Shown here one piece after another: positions 26,701 through 36,608 of a DNA stretch of 64,000 bases. Position 1 is the first letter of the stretch; every line of letters starts with the position of its first letter. The translations under genes were made by a program, and so were the position numbers. The notes beneath the pieces were generated by a model. The model saw only the letters and a program-made list of their open reading frames with translations. It was not told where the DNA came from and did not search any database. This stretch comes from Paraphysomonas bandaiensis (taxonomy: Eukaryota; Chrysophyceae), in the NCBI GenBank assembly GCA_965644295.1, contig CBFFRP010000034.1:1-64000 (forward strand). Direction: 5' to 3'.

Positions 26701-27253
26701 TGAAAATCGTGATTACTACTGTGACTTAATCGAGCACTATCGACTGCACGAATTTGATGCCCAGGCCGCTGCTGTGCGCCGAGGTCTAGCTGCAATGCTT
26801 CCTTACCGCCTGTTGTCGCTATTTACATGGGACCAGTTAGAGGAGATGGTCTGTGGAAGGCCAATTATTGATGTCGCTCTGTTACGATCTGTGACAGAGT
26901 ATTCCTCGTGCTCTTCGACTGATGAGCACGTTCAGTACTTCTGGCAAGCGATGGAGGAGTTTACTAACGAAGAGCGATCAATATTTATTCGGTTTACGTG
27001 GGGGAGGTCCAGACTTCCACTCACTGCGGACGCCTTCCCTCAGCGGTTCAAGCTGCAGAGCTTTGGGAAGAGTCCACCAGATGCATACCTTCCGGTCGCA
27101 CATACTTGCTTCTTTAGTCTCGAATTGCCGCGATACAGTACGCTGGAAATAATGAAAGAAAAACTTAGGTATGCAATTTTCAACTGCCAGGCGATAGATG
27201 GAGACGATACCAGTGTTGGTATGCAGGCTGCCTCTATGGGGTGGGAGGACTAA
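11756..27253 (+). CDS. Giant HECT E3 ubiquitin ligase with CUB-like, LamG, MIB/HERC2 and SPRY modules
   Basis: Predicted cytosolic ubiquitin ligase of the HECTD4/HERC2 size class. Exons 11756-11911, 11956-12069, 12121-12334, 12428-12583 and 12633-27253 join in frame to 5,086 aa. Domains by approximate residue: discoidin-like 630-775; CUB-like 1520-1633, 2384-2495, 2892-3003, 3071-3182, 3548-3655 and a degenerate one at 4078-4150; LamG-like 2180-2562 and 4257-4435; MIB/HERC2 2220-2280 and 4160-4220; SH3-like 3288-3360; SPRY 3874-4015; HECT 4718-5086. The catalytic cysteine is C5039 in LPVAHTCFFSLELP. CUB-like modules share HPYxDN at the start, RTxTExxxDYxR in the middle and SNNDWGYK-type ends. 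The first LamG is interrupted by a MIB/HERC2 and a CUB-like module. The last exon is a single open frame of 14.6 kb. A 3' piece is duplicated downstream. Confidence 0.9.
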
Positions 27254-29441
27254 GATGTTCTACGACTTAGGTCAGCGGTGAAATCATAGTCACAATGTGT
27301 GTTGCAACTAAGCGTAATTCTATTTCAAGTGTAGTCATGTAAATGCTTCATAACTGCCCACCTATAATAACGAGAAATGTTGCGGCCTATATTGTATGCT
27401 CTGAGATAATTTAGTGGGTAAGTTTTCATGAAAAGTAGTATATAATGTAGATAGGGAAGTACCATTAGGATAAGGGTTTCCAGGGCTGCGAAACAGTTGT
27501 CAATTAATTGACGCAGGTTGTGTCGATTATAATTGCAATTTTTTCTTACTGTCTCAGTTAATTGATACCAAACTACGTATATACTAAGTAGCTATACGTT
27601 AGCTGCCAACATAGCTTTTTCAACTGTAATTTTATTCCAAAGGTGACGTTTAATGAGTAAAAACGTAAGTAATTCTAAATGCTGAGTAGTCATCAGTCAT
27701 AACAATATCTGCTCTACTGAATAATCTTTCAACATTATTCGTTGTGGCATCAGCAAGTGCTTCATGCTGCGGTATCGAGTTTTCTTGTGAAGGTGTGCTC
27801 GCTTCGGCTGAATTATCATAATTCAAACGTTGCGCTGTGTTGTCATTCTGTACTCTACTCTCACTGTCATCACCTTCTTCATCCCCATTGAGCAAAAACA
27901 TTTTAATTTAATTCATTTCCGTCCGGGTAAGGCTTCGTTGCCACTTTGAACGTTCACGACTGCCTTTTCGTAAGCAGCGTTATGAATAATAGAAGCATTG
28001 TCGCCCAGATTATGCTCGACAATCGGGTGCCTATTTTTGAGTTCGTCAAACAATGTACAAACGTCGTGGAGATCGAGCGGATGAGCGCCTTCTTTCTGTA
28101 GTTCTATTAGAACACACTTAAAGAATTTCAAATCGTCCCGAAACTGCCCTGCTGGGCGTACTCCATATCACTTGATAGTAACTAGTTAGTAGAGTTACAA
28201 CATGATGATGGAAACCCAAAAACATGAATATCGAACATGAGTAGCGTTCTTCGTTGAAGGTAATTATCATAATTGTTCGATATTATAAGAATATATGACT
28301 TAAGTGATTACGAAGAGTAATATATGATTCATCAAATCTATTTTCAAAGACACACGAGCACAATGAACAATACATACCAATACGTTGCAATATATATCGA
28401 GGCCAAACTTTGCTAAAAATAATAAATATATAGTAGCCAGCAAAAATAAATAATAGCAATATTCTATAGAAATAATATATTGCAATCCAATATATTTTTA
28501 CCTGGCCCTGCTTATCGCCACTTCAATATTTTTCCATTTCCGCATCTTTGATGCTTCCGTCCACACGTCCCATTTTTAGCTGTATATGTTATCATATGTG
28601 CTAAACAGTACGGCATCTACACCCTCCAACGTTTCACCAAACCATCGAATATGCCAGTTGATCTGTGCGTCCATCAAACTGTATTTGTGAGGTAAACATG
28701 GCAACTGCTTATCGAAAACAAGGTGCCCCACTGGAACTTCCTGGAGAAGGTTGTAATCAGCGATCATGCGGAGTATCCTGTCAAGGTGCCCTCAAGAGCC
28801 ATTAATTCATACCTATCAAAGGACGCTGGACAAAGATTGTTCACAGCGTGCAGCATGACTCGATAAAGCAACTCGATTGTACCAGGCACAATTTGGCTTA
28901 CGACTAATATGAAATTTTCCATGTATTGCGCCAGTTTAACATCTTGCTGGTTCTCACCATGAAACTTTGCAATACTTTCATTCACTCGTGCGATGTCTAT
29001 TCCAGACTCGTGACACCAAGGGTCATACATCGAGTCATAAAACATCGCTAACTGCTAAAAAGGCTTCAGAAATTATGATGCGAAAAGCTGGATCTTCGTA
29101 ATAGAGACTCGGAAGGGCGGGTATACCAACTAATTCATTGGAATTCACGTAACCATCTCGAAGTGAAGTTAACGTCCTTTCTATACACCCCCGCTGCGGA
29201 GAAACAACTGGAGTATACCTTCCTCACTACACTCCCCAAATTCAAACAATTCAAGCATGTTGACAAACTGATTTTTTCGTCGAACTGGGTGCACATTGAG
29301 TTCTGTGTAGACACTGTCGCTGAGAGAAGTATATTCGTCAAAGCCATATGCGTCGGGGTACAGAGCCCATCGGACAATGTTTCAACTTGCACAGGCCGCT
29401 ATATGCCAAAACAGTTCATATCTTTACCCAGTAACACTATT
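23928..29441 (+). repeat. Tandem duplication unit, copy A (5,514 bp)
   Basis: The unit starts inside the SPRY-coding part of the HECT gene and ends in the hAT remnant. Copy B follows directly at 29442. All stretches and translations I compared are identical between copies. The junction has the 3-bp microhomology CTG (23928-23930, 29442-29444 and 40537-39). Because the unit starts inside the gene, copy A leaves the full-length ligase intact. Confidence 0.93.
27254..29441 (-). mobile_element. hAT-type transposon remnant downstream of the HECT gene
   Basis: The terminal repeat CAGGGCTGCGAAACAGTT begins at 27481. About 170 bp inside it, on the minus strand, broken ORFs carry hAT-transposase-like sequence. 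At 28131-27913 there is a piece with DLHDVCTLFDELKNRHPIVE, and at 27901-27650 a piece with NNVERLFSRA, the C-terminal dimerisation signature of hAT transposases. The frames are short and separated by stops. Further minus-strand frames at 28767-28576 and 29045-28764 may belong to it but are not recognised. The other end of the element was not found. The stretch 27254-27480 is plain 3' flank of the HECT gene. Confidence 0.6.
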
Positions 29442-31031
29442 CTGTTGGACCTACAGGCTCGGGTGCTGTTGTGGAGATGCCTCTACCTAGTGATCAACCA
29501 CTGCATCTGGCAGTCAGTCTAGGAAATACTGGGGACTCTCTGCAGTATGTAGAATCTATACCGCCTGTAATTGCACCTATCACCACAGTCTCAGCGCTGA
29601 CATCAGCATCATCAGACATGCCGGACTGGTTTCTTCCAATCAGAGAAGCGGTTATGCTGTTGCGCTCGTGCTCAGCACGTGAACTGCCGGCGTCCGTATT
29701 TAGCCGTGAATTTGTCCCTATGTGTGAGGAAAAGGCCCAGGTTGTAATAGAGAGTACACATCCATTCAATTCTGCGCCGTTACAGAGAACCATTGTCATT
29801 CCTGGCGCAGAGAGTCTTACAGTGCGGTTTGACAGTGCGACGAAGATGGGGACGAGAGATATCATCCGGATTCAGGGACCACTCATTAGGGGAGAGCGAC
29901 AGAAATTTGAGTACACTGGATTAGTTGGGGGCTCCGTTGTTTCCAAATCTGCTGTTAACACAATTTCTGTTTCTGACAAAGTGGTTCGGGGTCCGACATG
30001 GGACTGGGGTGATCAAGACGGCGGCCCAGGCTCTTACGGTGAAGTATTAGAAGTCACAACGTGGAAAGGGAAACCGAATGCAGGCGTCACGGTCAAATGG
30101 AAAGACACCGACTTTGTTGGTTTATATAGATGGGACTTTGAGGGATTCTTTGATTTGTTGGTGGTAGGTCAGTCGGAAAAGTCTATGAACCCCCTTAATA
30201 TTAGCGGAGACACTCTTGATATTGAAGTTCAACCTAGTTGTGATGAGTCAAGTACATTACGGATCCCAAAGGTGGAGTGGGCTGGTGCTCTTTATTTTAA
30301 TGGCACATCATCTCATATAGAGATCCCGTCTTCAAACGATATTGAGTTAACTAGTGATCTAACTGTGGAAGCGTGGATTAAAGTGGCAACCAATATTCCG
30401 TCTACAGTCGATTTCCTTCCTGTCTTGACACGTCAGATAGAATTGGATGGGATAAAATCCCAGTTCAGTCTACAATTGGGGTTTCCTGGTGAGTGTGGAA
30501 CAAATACATTGGTTATGCATGCAACGAACGTAGAAATACAGCCCGCAATCCACGTCCACGGTGGAAACATTACTCCGGGACTGTGGACACATATAGCTTG
30601 TGTGGTTATGGGATCTGTATCTGCCCTATTTGTGAATGGTACGCTAGTTGGCTCAACAAACACTATCACAGGAACTAGACTAGGTGCTTTGGGTGCACCT
30701 TTATATGTTGGCAAGTCAGCCGACAGCCGGTTTTTCAAGGGTAATATTTACGATATTCGCATTTTCAACATTGGTCGCTCCATTGATGTTATTCAGGCGG
30801 AAAAAGGCACACCACCTGCAGCTGATACACCAGGTCTGATATCTCATCTTGGCACCCACCAATCATCTGTGACCGATTTAGTATTCGATGCAGTTAGATC
30901 AGAAACTCCGTTGGCTGCGCCAGATGTCATGTGGGACTCGGCCGTTGAACCCAACGTTCTTCCAGCTGGCGCGAACTATGGGTACAAGTGCATCGTTACT
31001 CCAACGTTCTCGCTGAACACTGTCCTGCACA
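29442..31031 (+). pseudogene. HECT-gene fragment, copy B part 1 (SPRY end to LamG)
   Basis: A copy of 23928-25517. It keeps the frame through the degenerate CUB-like, second MIB/HERC2 and second LamG modules, but has no start region or promoter of its own. At 31032 the frame enters the LTR, which adds about 20 residues and a stop at 31094-31096. It is a 5'-truncated, insertion-broken duplicate. Confidence 0.9.
31028..31031 (+). repeat. Target-site duplication CACA, left
   Basis: It matches 36609-36612. The unfilled site is present once in copy A at 25514-25517, which proves the insertion point exactly. Confidence 0.93.
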
Positions 31032-31420
31032 TGTCACGCATACCTGTAGTTACTGTTATACGTGGAGTTATACGGTGTTATACTGCGGTACTCTAGGTAG
31101 CATGCTGTTGTACTTTCATTTTCAGTTTATTTAGTATACATTGCGGTTACTGTATTCTTGAAGGGATATAAGTCCCGTATATGTACAAGTATGATACTGT
31201 AAACTGTAGATGATTCACAGCAAGATAGAGTGTTGTATGATTTCACTTTCTTTCTTTACACGTTTTAACGTAATTTAATTCATTCTATACTCGCGGTTTG
31301 CTTGTGTTAGGAGGCAGTTTCACCGGTTTGGTGTTCTGGACAGTGTATTCTCGGTTTGGGAAGCACTTTAAATTCATATAAAACGTTGTAAACACGGTCT
31401 TTCTCATCAGAAAGATTACA
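31032..31420 (+). repeat. 5' LTR (389 bp)
   Basis: Starts TGTCACGCATACC and ends AGATTACA. It is followed at once by the palindrome GTATTAATAC (31421-31430). No tRNA primer-binding site beginning TGG follows. Confidence 0.95.
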
Positions 31421-31477
31421 GTATTAATACTTTAGTCGGATAGAAAGAAACATTGTTTATTTATATTATTGTCGACT

Positions 31478-32116
31478 ATGAGTTCGGAAGAAGAGGTTTC
31501 AAAGATTATGGAGTTCCTTCAGCAGCGGTTTGCTGAACAAAATGAACAGTTTGCTGAACAAAAGCAGCGGTTTGCTGAACAACAAGAGCAGCTGAACAAG
31601 CGTTTTGAGTCCATCGATCTTCATTTCGAAATGTTCGAACAAAGATTGCAGCAGTTGGAGTCTCGACGTTCCTCAAGACGAGCGATTCCAGTTAATTCAG
31701 ATCTACTTCAGACCAGAACCGATGAGAACTGTATTGTGCAGAATGTTGTCAATGATATGTTGGAATTTGTTGAGCAGCAGGACGTTCAGTCAGAGTCATT
31801 CGAGGCTGAGATTTTTGTTGATAATTCTCAAGTTGTTATGCAGCATGTTGCCATTGATCCTGAAATGGTAATTCCAAATTCCTTTGGAAAAGAGACTACT
31901 GCCAATGATGCTACAGATGTAATCGAGCGCATGTCAGTCGTACCTTTTTCAGTGTTCAATTATTCGGTGTTTGAATATTCCTTGTTTATGCTGATAAAGC
32001 AAGATGCAGCTTGTTACGTTTTTCAGTTTCTTACGTTGAACAAGAGTTTGAGTTTATTGCTTTCAAATCTTGTGTTTATTGCGGAGCATGGGCCAGGGCC
32101 GCCATTAATTCAGTAA
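31478..32116 (+). CDS. Coiled-coil ORF1 of the Ty3-like element
   Basis: A 212-aa frame starting at the first ATG after the LTR, almost identical to the product of 2070-1432. The N-terminal Gln/Glu-rich repeats predict a coiled coil, which would fit self-assembly of a Gag-like protein, but no Gag family motif is visible. The protein ends GPGPPLIQ, where the stop overlaps CAGTAAGT, a perfect splice donor (GT at 32113-32114). Splicing into the downstream part of the element is therefore possible; I could not identify a frame-matching acceptor with confidence. Confidence 0.6.
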   Translation: MSSEEEVSKIMEFLQQRFAEQNEQFAEQKQRFAEQQEQLNKRFESIDLHFEMFEQRLQQLESRRSSRRAIPVNSDLLQTRTDENCIVQNVVNDMLEFVEQQDVQSESFEAEIFVDNSQVVMQHVAIDPEMVIPNSFGKETTANDATDVIERMSVVPFSVFNYSVFEYSLFMLIKQDAACYVFQFLTLNKSLSLLLSNLVFIAEHGPGPPLIQ

Positions 32117-34742
32117 GTTCAATTCCAAATCCAGCAAGTGTCTTTTGTTTCAAAGTTCATCTTATTATTTATGATGATGCAATATTTATCATGGTTTTAT
32201 TCATTTTATTTCGGAATGGATTGAGGTTGTTGTGAGCCTTACCGTTGTGATGGGAGTTACAATATGGGAGTTCTGAGTTTTTGAGAAGTGTGATCCATAT
32301 TCAATAATGTCTAGTTAAAATTATGCTCAATAGTCCTGTGTGATACTGACTACTACGAGAGAATAATTCGGTTTTAAGTTCAATGTATAAGAATGGGTTT
32401 CAGTGAATTTATCAAGTTTCAATGAATGACAGTATTGTCTGAGATTGGTAAAAAGTCTGCAAAGAGTTGTTCAATATCAATGGTATGGTTTCAACATCAA
32501 TGGCAAGCAATTATTGTTATAGTTTTGCAAGGGTCATGTATGGTTTGGATAAGTTTTGCAATACTATATGATTCATATACGAAAGTTTAATTTCAGAGGA
32601 AGTAAACAGTTTTTAATGAACGCGATTGCCTCTATGTGAACAGAATGTAAATTTTGATGTTGTAATTTCAGTATGAGGAAAGTATATTTGGAGCAATATG
32701 TTTTCAGTGTGCTTTGCATTTTGTATTAAAGAGAATGAATGGAAACAGGAAGGAGTTTGAGATATTCATTGTCTTGTTGATGGTTATAAAATGGTTACTC
32801 AGTTTTTTGGATCTGCAATGGGATTGAATTTGAATATATGGTATCCATAAATGCAACGAATTAACTTGTCTAAATTCATGGTTAGTTGTTGATTGAAAGT
32901 TGTTCGAAATTGAAGTTTCTGTTACGTTGAAGTGAATATGGTTCAGTGATACAACATGTCAATGAAATTTTGAAAACTTTGTCGCTGGTATTTTTCAATT
33001 GTTCGACTGTATTATGCATCGGGTATGAGATCGATGGTTAAGTGTCAATGATATTTGGAGGTATGGTGTTGATAATACTATTGCATGCGAAAGAATTATA
33101 TATGCTAGTGATGGTTAACTTCGAGACTAAAAATGGGAGTTATTACTTTGCGAGCTTGTTGTTATTTCAGTTGATATTTCTATTGTTGGATTCTTTTCAA
33201 TGAGATTGCGTTGAGTGGATCATTCTATTGTTTACAATATTATAATGTTGTATCTGAGGGAAATCGTTACGTATGGTTACTGAAATATAAGACCAGTGCA
33301 CTATGTTCGTATATATTCAGAATGAGATGAATGATGTTTTGATTGGGGTGGTTATTGATTGGTCCGTCCGGTGATATTTTCATTAATCAAATATTGTTTC
33401 GTTCTAAAATCGAGAGGATGAATTACAATTATTGTACAAAATAAGATATGTCAAAGTAGAGTTTGGTGCACAAATATTTGTATGATGGTTGTTGATTACT
33501 TTTCAGATTCAGTTGTCAAAACGGGTTATAAGACACTTACGGTTTTCAGTTGTGTGTGTCTTCTTGAAAAGGTTGTACGAGAGATTTGAGACAATATTAT
33601 GGTATTATTACATTGGTTGAAAAGATTTGAGAAGTTTGGAGTCTTGATATTTCAAAAGCGGAGCATGTTCGATTGTTCAAACTTGATTTATTTGTTCGAT
33701 ATTCGGAATGTGTGAACTTCTTGTTGTTCATGTTTAAAATTCGAGATTCGAGGTTGTATATTATGGAATTAAAGAAGTGTGATTGTGAATAATATGGAAA
33801 GTATTATTCTTGGTGTTTCTTTGGTGGGTAATTCTTAATTTTGATGCAAAGTTCTACATTCAAAGTTACAACGGTGTCAGTAATGTTGATGATGAGTTCA
33901 AGTGTTGAAATCAAGTTGAGGAGTTGTTGGAGTGAATTTTCTTGTAATGTTTGGAGAGTGCTTTGAGTTGATTTTCAACTTACGAATATGATTTTGTGTT
34001 AGAATGTTGCAAGAATCAAATCTTTGAATTGAGTTTACGAGAGTTGATGAGTCTATATTAAGTTCCGGATGATGAATTGAGTCGATGTGAAGTTTGTGCA
34101 GTTAAGGTTGTTAATATTATGGATTAAAATTCAGAATAGTGGAGTGATTAAGTTCCTTTTGTGAACTCGCTTCTATTGTTTATGATGAATGAAATAAGAG
34201 TTTTACAACGTTGTTGTAGTATGTCTGGTTACAACAAGGTTTATGCTAAGACTTGCTCAACTTGGCTGTTACGAGTATTTGGTGGAATGTTATTCAGTCC
34301 TAAGGTTAGTGTCTCTCTGATTTACTTCGGACTTGTATTCACGGATATTCAATTGTGTCTAATGGCGGGTGAAATGAACAAGTGTTTGAGTTGAAGCGTA
34401 TTTCCTGCAATTGAATTGCGTGAAGGTTATGATGATCAAATACTTGTGGTTAATGTCATTGAGTGCGGAATCTATTTACATGACCATTAGTGGCTCTACG
34501 TAATTCTCATTTGGTTATATACTGGATATATAAGGCAAAGGTTAATCCAAAATCTTATGAGCATTTGAGAATTCAGTATCTTTTAATTTCACTGTGGTAT
34601 TCTATTTAACTACAAGTGAATTCTGTGGTTGAAGCGAGGATGCAATTTGTCATGTTAAGTTTTTCCTGACTTGAACTACAGAGATTGATGTTAAGGCGTT
34701 ATCCGAGGGCTTATCTTGCTATTGTGTGGATGGTATTAGTTT
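32117..34742 (+). other. Non-coding, C-poor interior of the Ty3-like element
   Basis: It occupies the place of the missing pol core. The plus strand is rich in T, G and A and has few C. No frame longer than about 77 codons occurs, and none resembles reverse transcriptase. The first 1.4 kb recurs nearly unchanged in the left element (1-1431, reverse complement), so this form of the element has itself transposed. Confidence 0.7.
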
Positions 34743-35966
34743 TTGAATCTACTGCTATTATTGGTCTTCGTGAGTGCTGAGTTCTATGAGGAGTTTCTAT
34801 TGAAGTGGTTTGAAGTTCGATTTCGAGTGTCATTAACTAATCGACATGAGTCCAACATGGTCGAGCGATCTCATCGAGAGCTGTTGCGATTTCTACAGGG
34901 TTTAGTCCACGATGAGAGGTTGCAAGATTCATGGGGGGATATTGAGTGTTACATGTTGATTCAGTTCATTTTGAATGATGAAGTCAGTAGTGAGACTGGA
35001 CTCTCTCCTTTTCAATATGTGTTTGGTACCGTTGATATTCCATATTTTCGTTTGGGTGAACTGACTATGGATGAATCTTCTGCTGCGGGTTATGTGTCTA
35101 TTTTGAATGAGAACTTACAGAAGATTCGAGCGGTTGCCATGGATGTTCAGCGCAAAATCCAAGACAAGCGCAAGTCTGCCACGCCTACACACACTTTGAA
35201 TGAATATCAACCTGGTGATTTAGTTTTGTTGCGGCTGGATCCAACTCAACATAAGCCCAGTAAATTGTACCCTCGTTTCAAAGGTCCTTACGAAGTGATT
35301 TCCACGTATAAGGCTGATGTCACATGCATGCATGTTGTGATGCGTTTTGAAGTTGTGCTGCACATGTCATGGCTCAAACCGTTCTTTGGTACGCCCGAGC
35401 AGGCATATCGTGTTGCGCAAATTGATTTTAACCAGTATACTGTGGTTGCTGTGATTGCATACCGAGGAGATCCGGAGGTTCGTTCTCGAATGGAATTCCA
35501 AGTTCAGTTTGAGGATGGTTCGTTATTATGGCTTCCATGGTCACAGGATATTGCTTCCACCTCGCAATTTCAGTCGTTCTGTGAGCAGAAACCTCAATTG
35601 TTCCCTCTGTTGTTTTCTGCTGCTATGGCAAAATCTGAACGTGCACGTTTGAAACGTATACCTATCGAAGGGGTGTCACCTGGTCAAACAATTTATGTAG
35701 ATTTGCGTGCATGGGGTTCAGATTTCTATGATGAACTTAATCTGCCGAATTGTTATACAACGATGTATGTTGTCGAATGTTCTTATGTGCGGTGGGCTGG
35801 CCGTCGCCAGTTACGTATAGACCTCTATTGCCCGTTGTTTCAATCTACATATGAATGGAGTGCCTATGACGTTCACTGCTATGGTCGAGTCACGGAATTT
35901 GATCCTTCTACTATGGTATTGGTGGATGCTGCATTCTGCCAACAATATCCTAATATTCTCCTCTAA
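34743..35966 (+). CDS. Integrase C-terminal half with chromo-like tail (Ty3 type), truncated
   Basis: The frame has no credible ATG at its start and opens inside an integrase core. The part around NMVERSHRELLRFLQ holds the last acidic catalytic residue; the two earlier Asp and the zinc finger are missing. After SSETGLSPFQYVFGT comes the GPF/Y-type C-terminal domain (YQPGDLVLLRLD, RFKGPYEVIS, HMSWLKPFFG). A chromo-like stretch follows (AVIAYRGDPEVRSRMEFQVQ, then WLPWSQDI). A further C-terminal domain of about 100 residues, rich in Tyr and Trp, is not recognised. The protein cannot catalyse integration alone; it could be a relic, or a retained targeting or DNA-binding piece. Confidence 0.65.
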   Translation: MNLLLLLVFVSAEFYEEFLLKWFEVRFRVSLTNRHESNMVERSHRELLRFLQGLVHDERLQDSWGDIECYMLIQFILNDEVSSETGLSPFQYVFGTVDIPYFRLGELTMDESSAAGYVSILNENLQKIRAVAMDVQRKIQDKRKSATPTHTLNEYQPGDLVLLRLDPTQHKPSKLYPRFKGPYEVISTYKADVTCMHVVMRFEVVLHMSWLKPFFGTPEQAYRVAQIDFNQYTVVAVIAYRGDPEVRSRMEFQVQFEDGSLLWLPWSQDIASTSQFQSFCEQKPQLFPLLFSAAMAKSERARLKRIPIEGVSPGQTIYVDLRAWGSDFYDELNLPNCYTTMYVVECSYVRWAGRRQLRIDLYCPLFQSTYEWSAYDVHCYGRVTEFDPSTMVLVDAAFCQQYPNILL

Positions 35967-36219
35967 TTGTTGATTACTTTTATTTATTTATTTAATATCT
36001 CATGCTTATATCACATATATATATTATAACATTCATACTATTATTCATACTTATTATCATAATATTGCTCTACGTATGTTTATTACTTTTATTTCATGAA
36101 TTGGATTTTTATTTGCTAATGCTTGGAATGACGCTTTATTGGCTGATACAAGTATTATTTCTATTTATCCCAGATATGTATTCCTATTTCTTTTCTCTAG
36201 CTGGAGGGAGAAGGGGTAG

Positions 36220-36608
36220 TGTCACGCATACCTGTAGTTACTGTTATACGTGGAGTTATACGGTGTTATACTGCGGTACTCTAGGTAGCATGCTGTTGTA
36301 CTTTCATTTTCAGTTTATTTAGTATACATTGCGGTTACTGTATTCTTGAAGGGATATAAGTCCCGTATATGTACAAGTATGATACTGTAAACTGTAGATG
36401 ATTCACAGCAAGATAGAGTGTTGTATGATTTCACTTTCTTCTTTTACACGTTTTAACGTAATTTAATTCATTCTATACTCGCGGTTTGCTTGTGTTAGGA
36501 GGCAGTTTCACCGGTTTGGTGTTCTGGACAGTGTATTCTCGGTTTGGGAAGCACTTTAAATTCATATAAAACGTTGTAAACACGGTCTTTCTCATCAGAA
36601 AGATTACA
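36220..36608 (+). repeat. 3' LTR (389 bp)
   Basis: Same ends and length as the 5' LTR. The purine tract lies immediately upstream and the CACA target duplication (36609-36612) immediately downstream. Confidence 0.95.

Larger units (their letters stand above)
31032..36608 (+). mobile_element. Complete Ty3-like non-autonomous LTR retrotransposon (5,577 bp)
   Basis: Structure: 389-bp LTR, ORF1 (31478-32116), about 2.6 kb without coding potential, an integrase-tail ORF (34743-35966), a purine tract (GGAGGGAGAAGGGG at 36203-36216), and a second 389-bp LTR. It is flanked by CACA repeats. The only LTR difference I found is a two-base change in a T/C run near 31251, so the insertion is young. Protease, reverse transcriptase, RNase H and the first integrase acidic residues are absent, so it must borrow these from a relative. 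The interior of the plus strand is strikingly poor in C. The integrase tail with its C-terminal extension points to the Ty3/mdg4 lineage. Confidence 0.88.

Noticed and set aside
12764-27253. Taking 12764 as the start of the HECT gene
   Set aside because: The frame is open upstream to an acceptor at 12632, and four further exons back to ATG 11756 join with matching phases.
27650-29045. Small minus-strand frames as independent host genes
   Set aside because: They lie beside a hAT terminal repeat, two contain hAT transposase signatures, and all recur in the duplicated copy.
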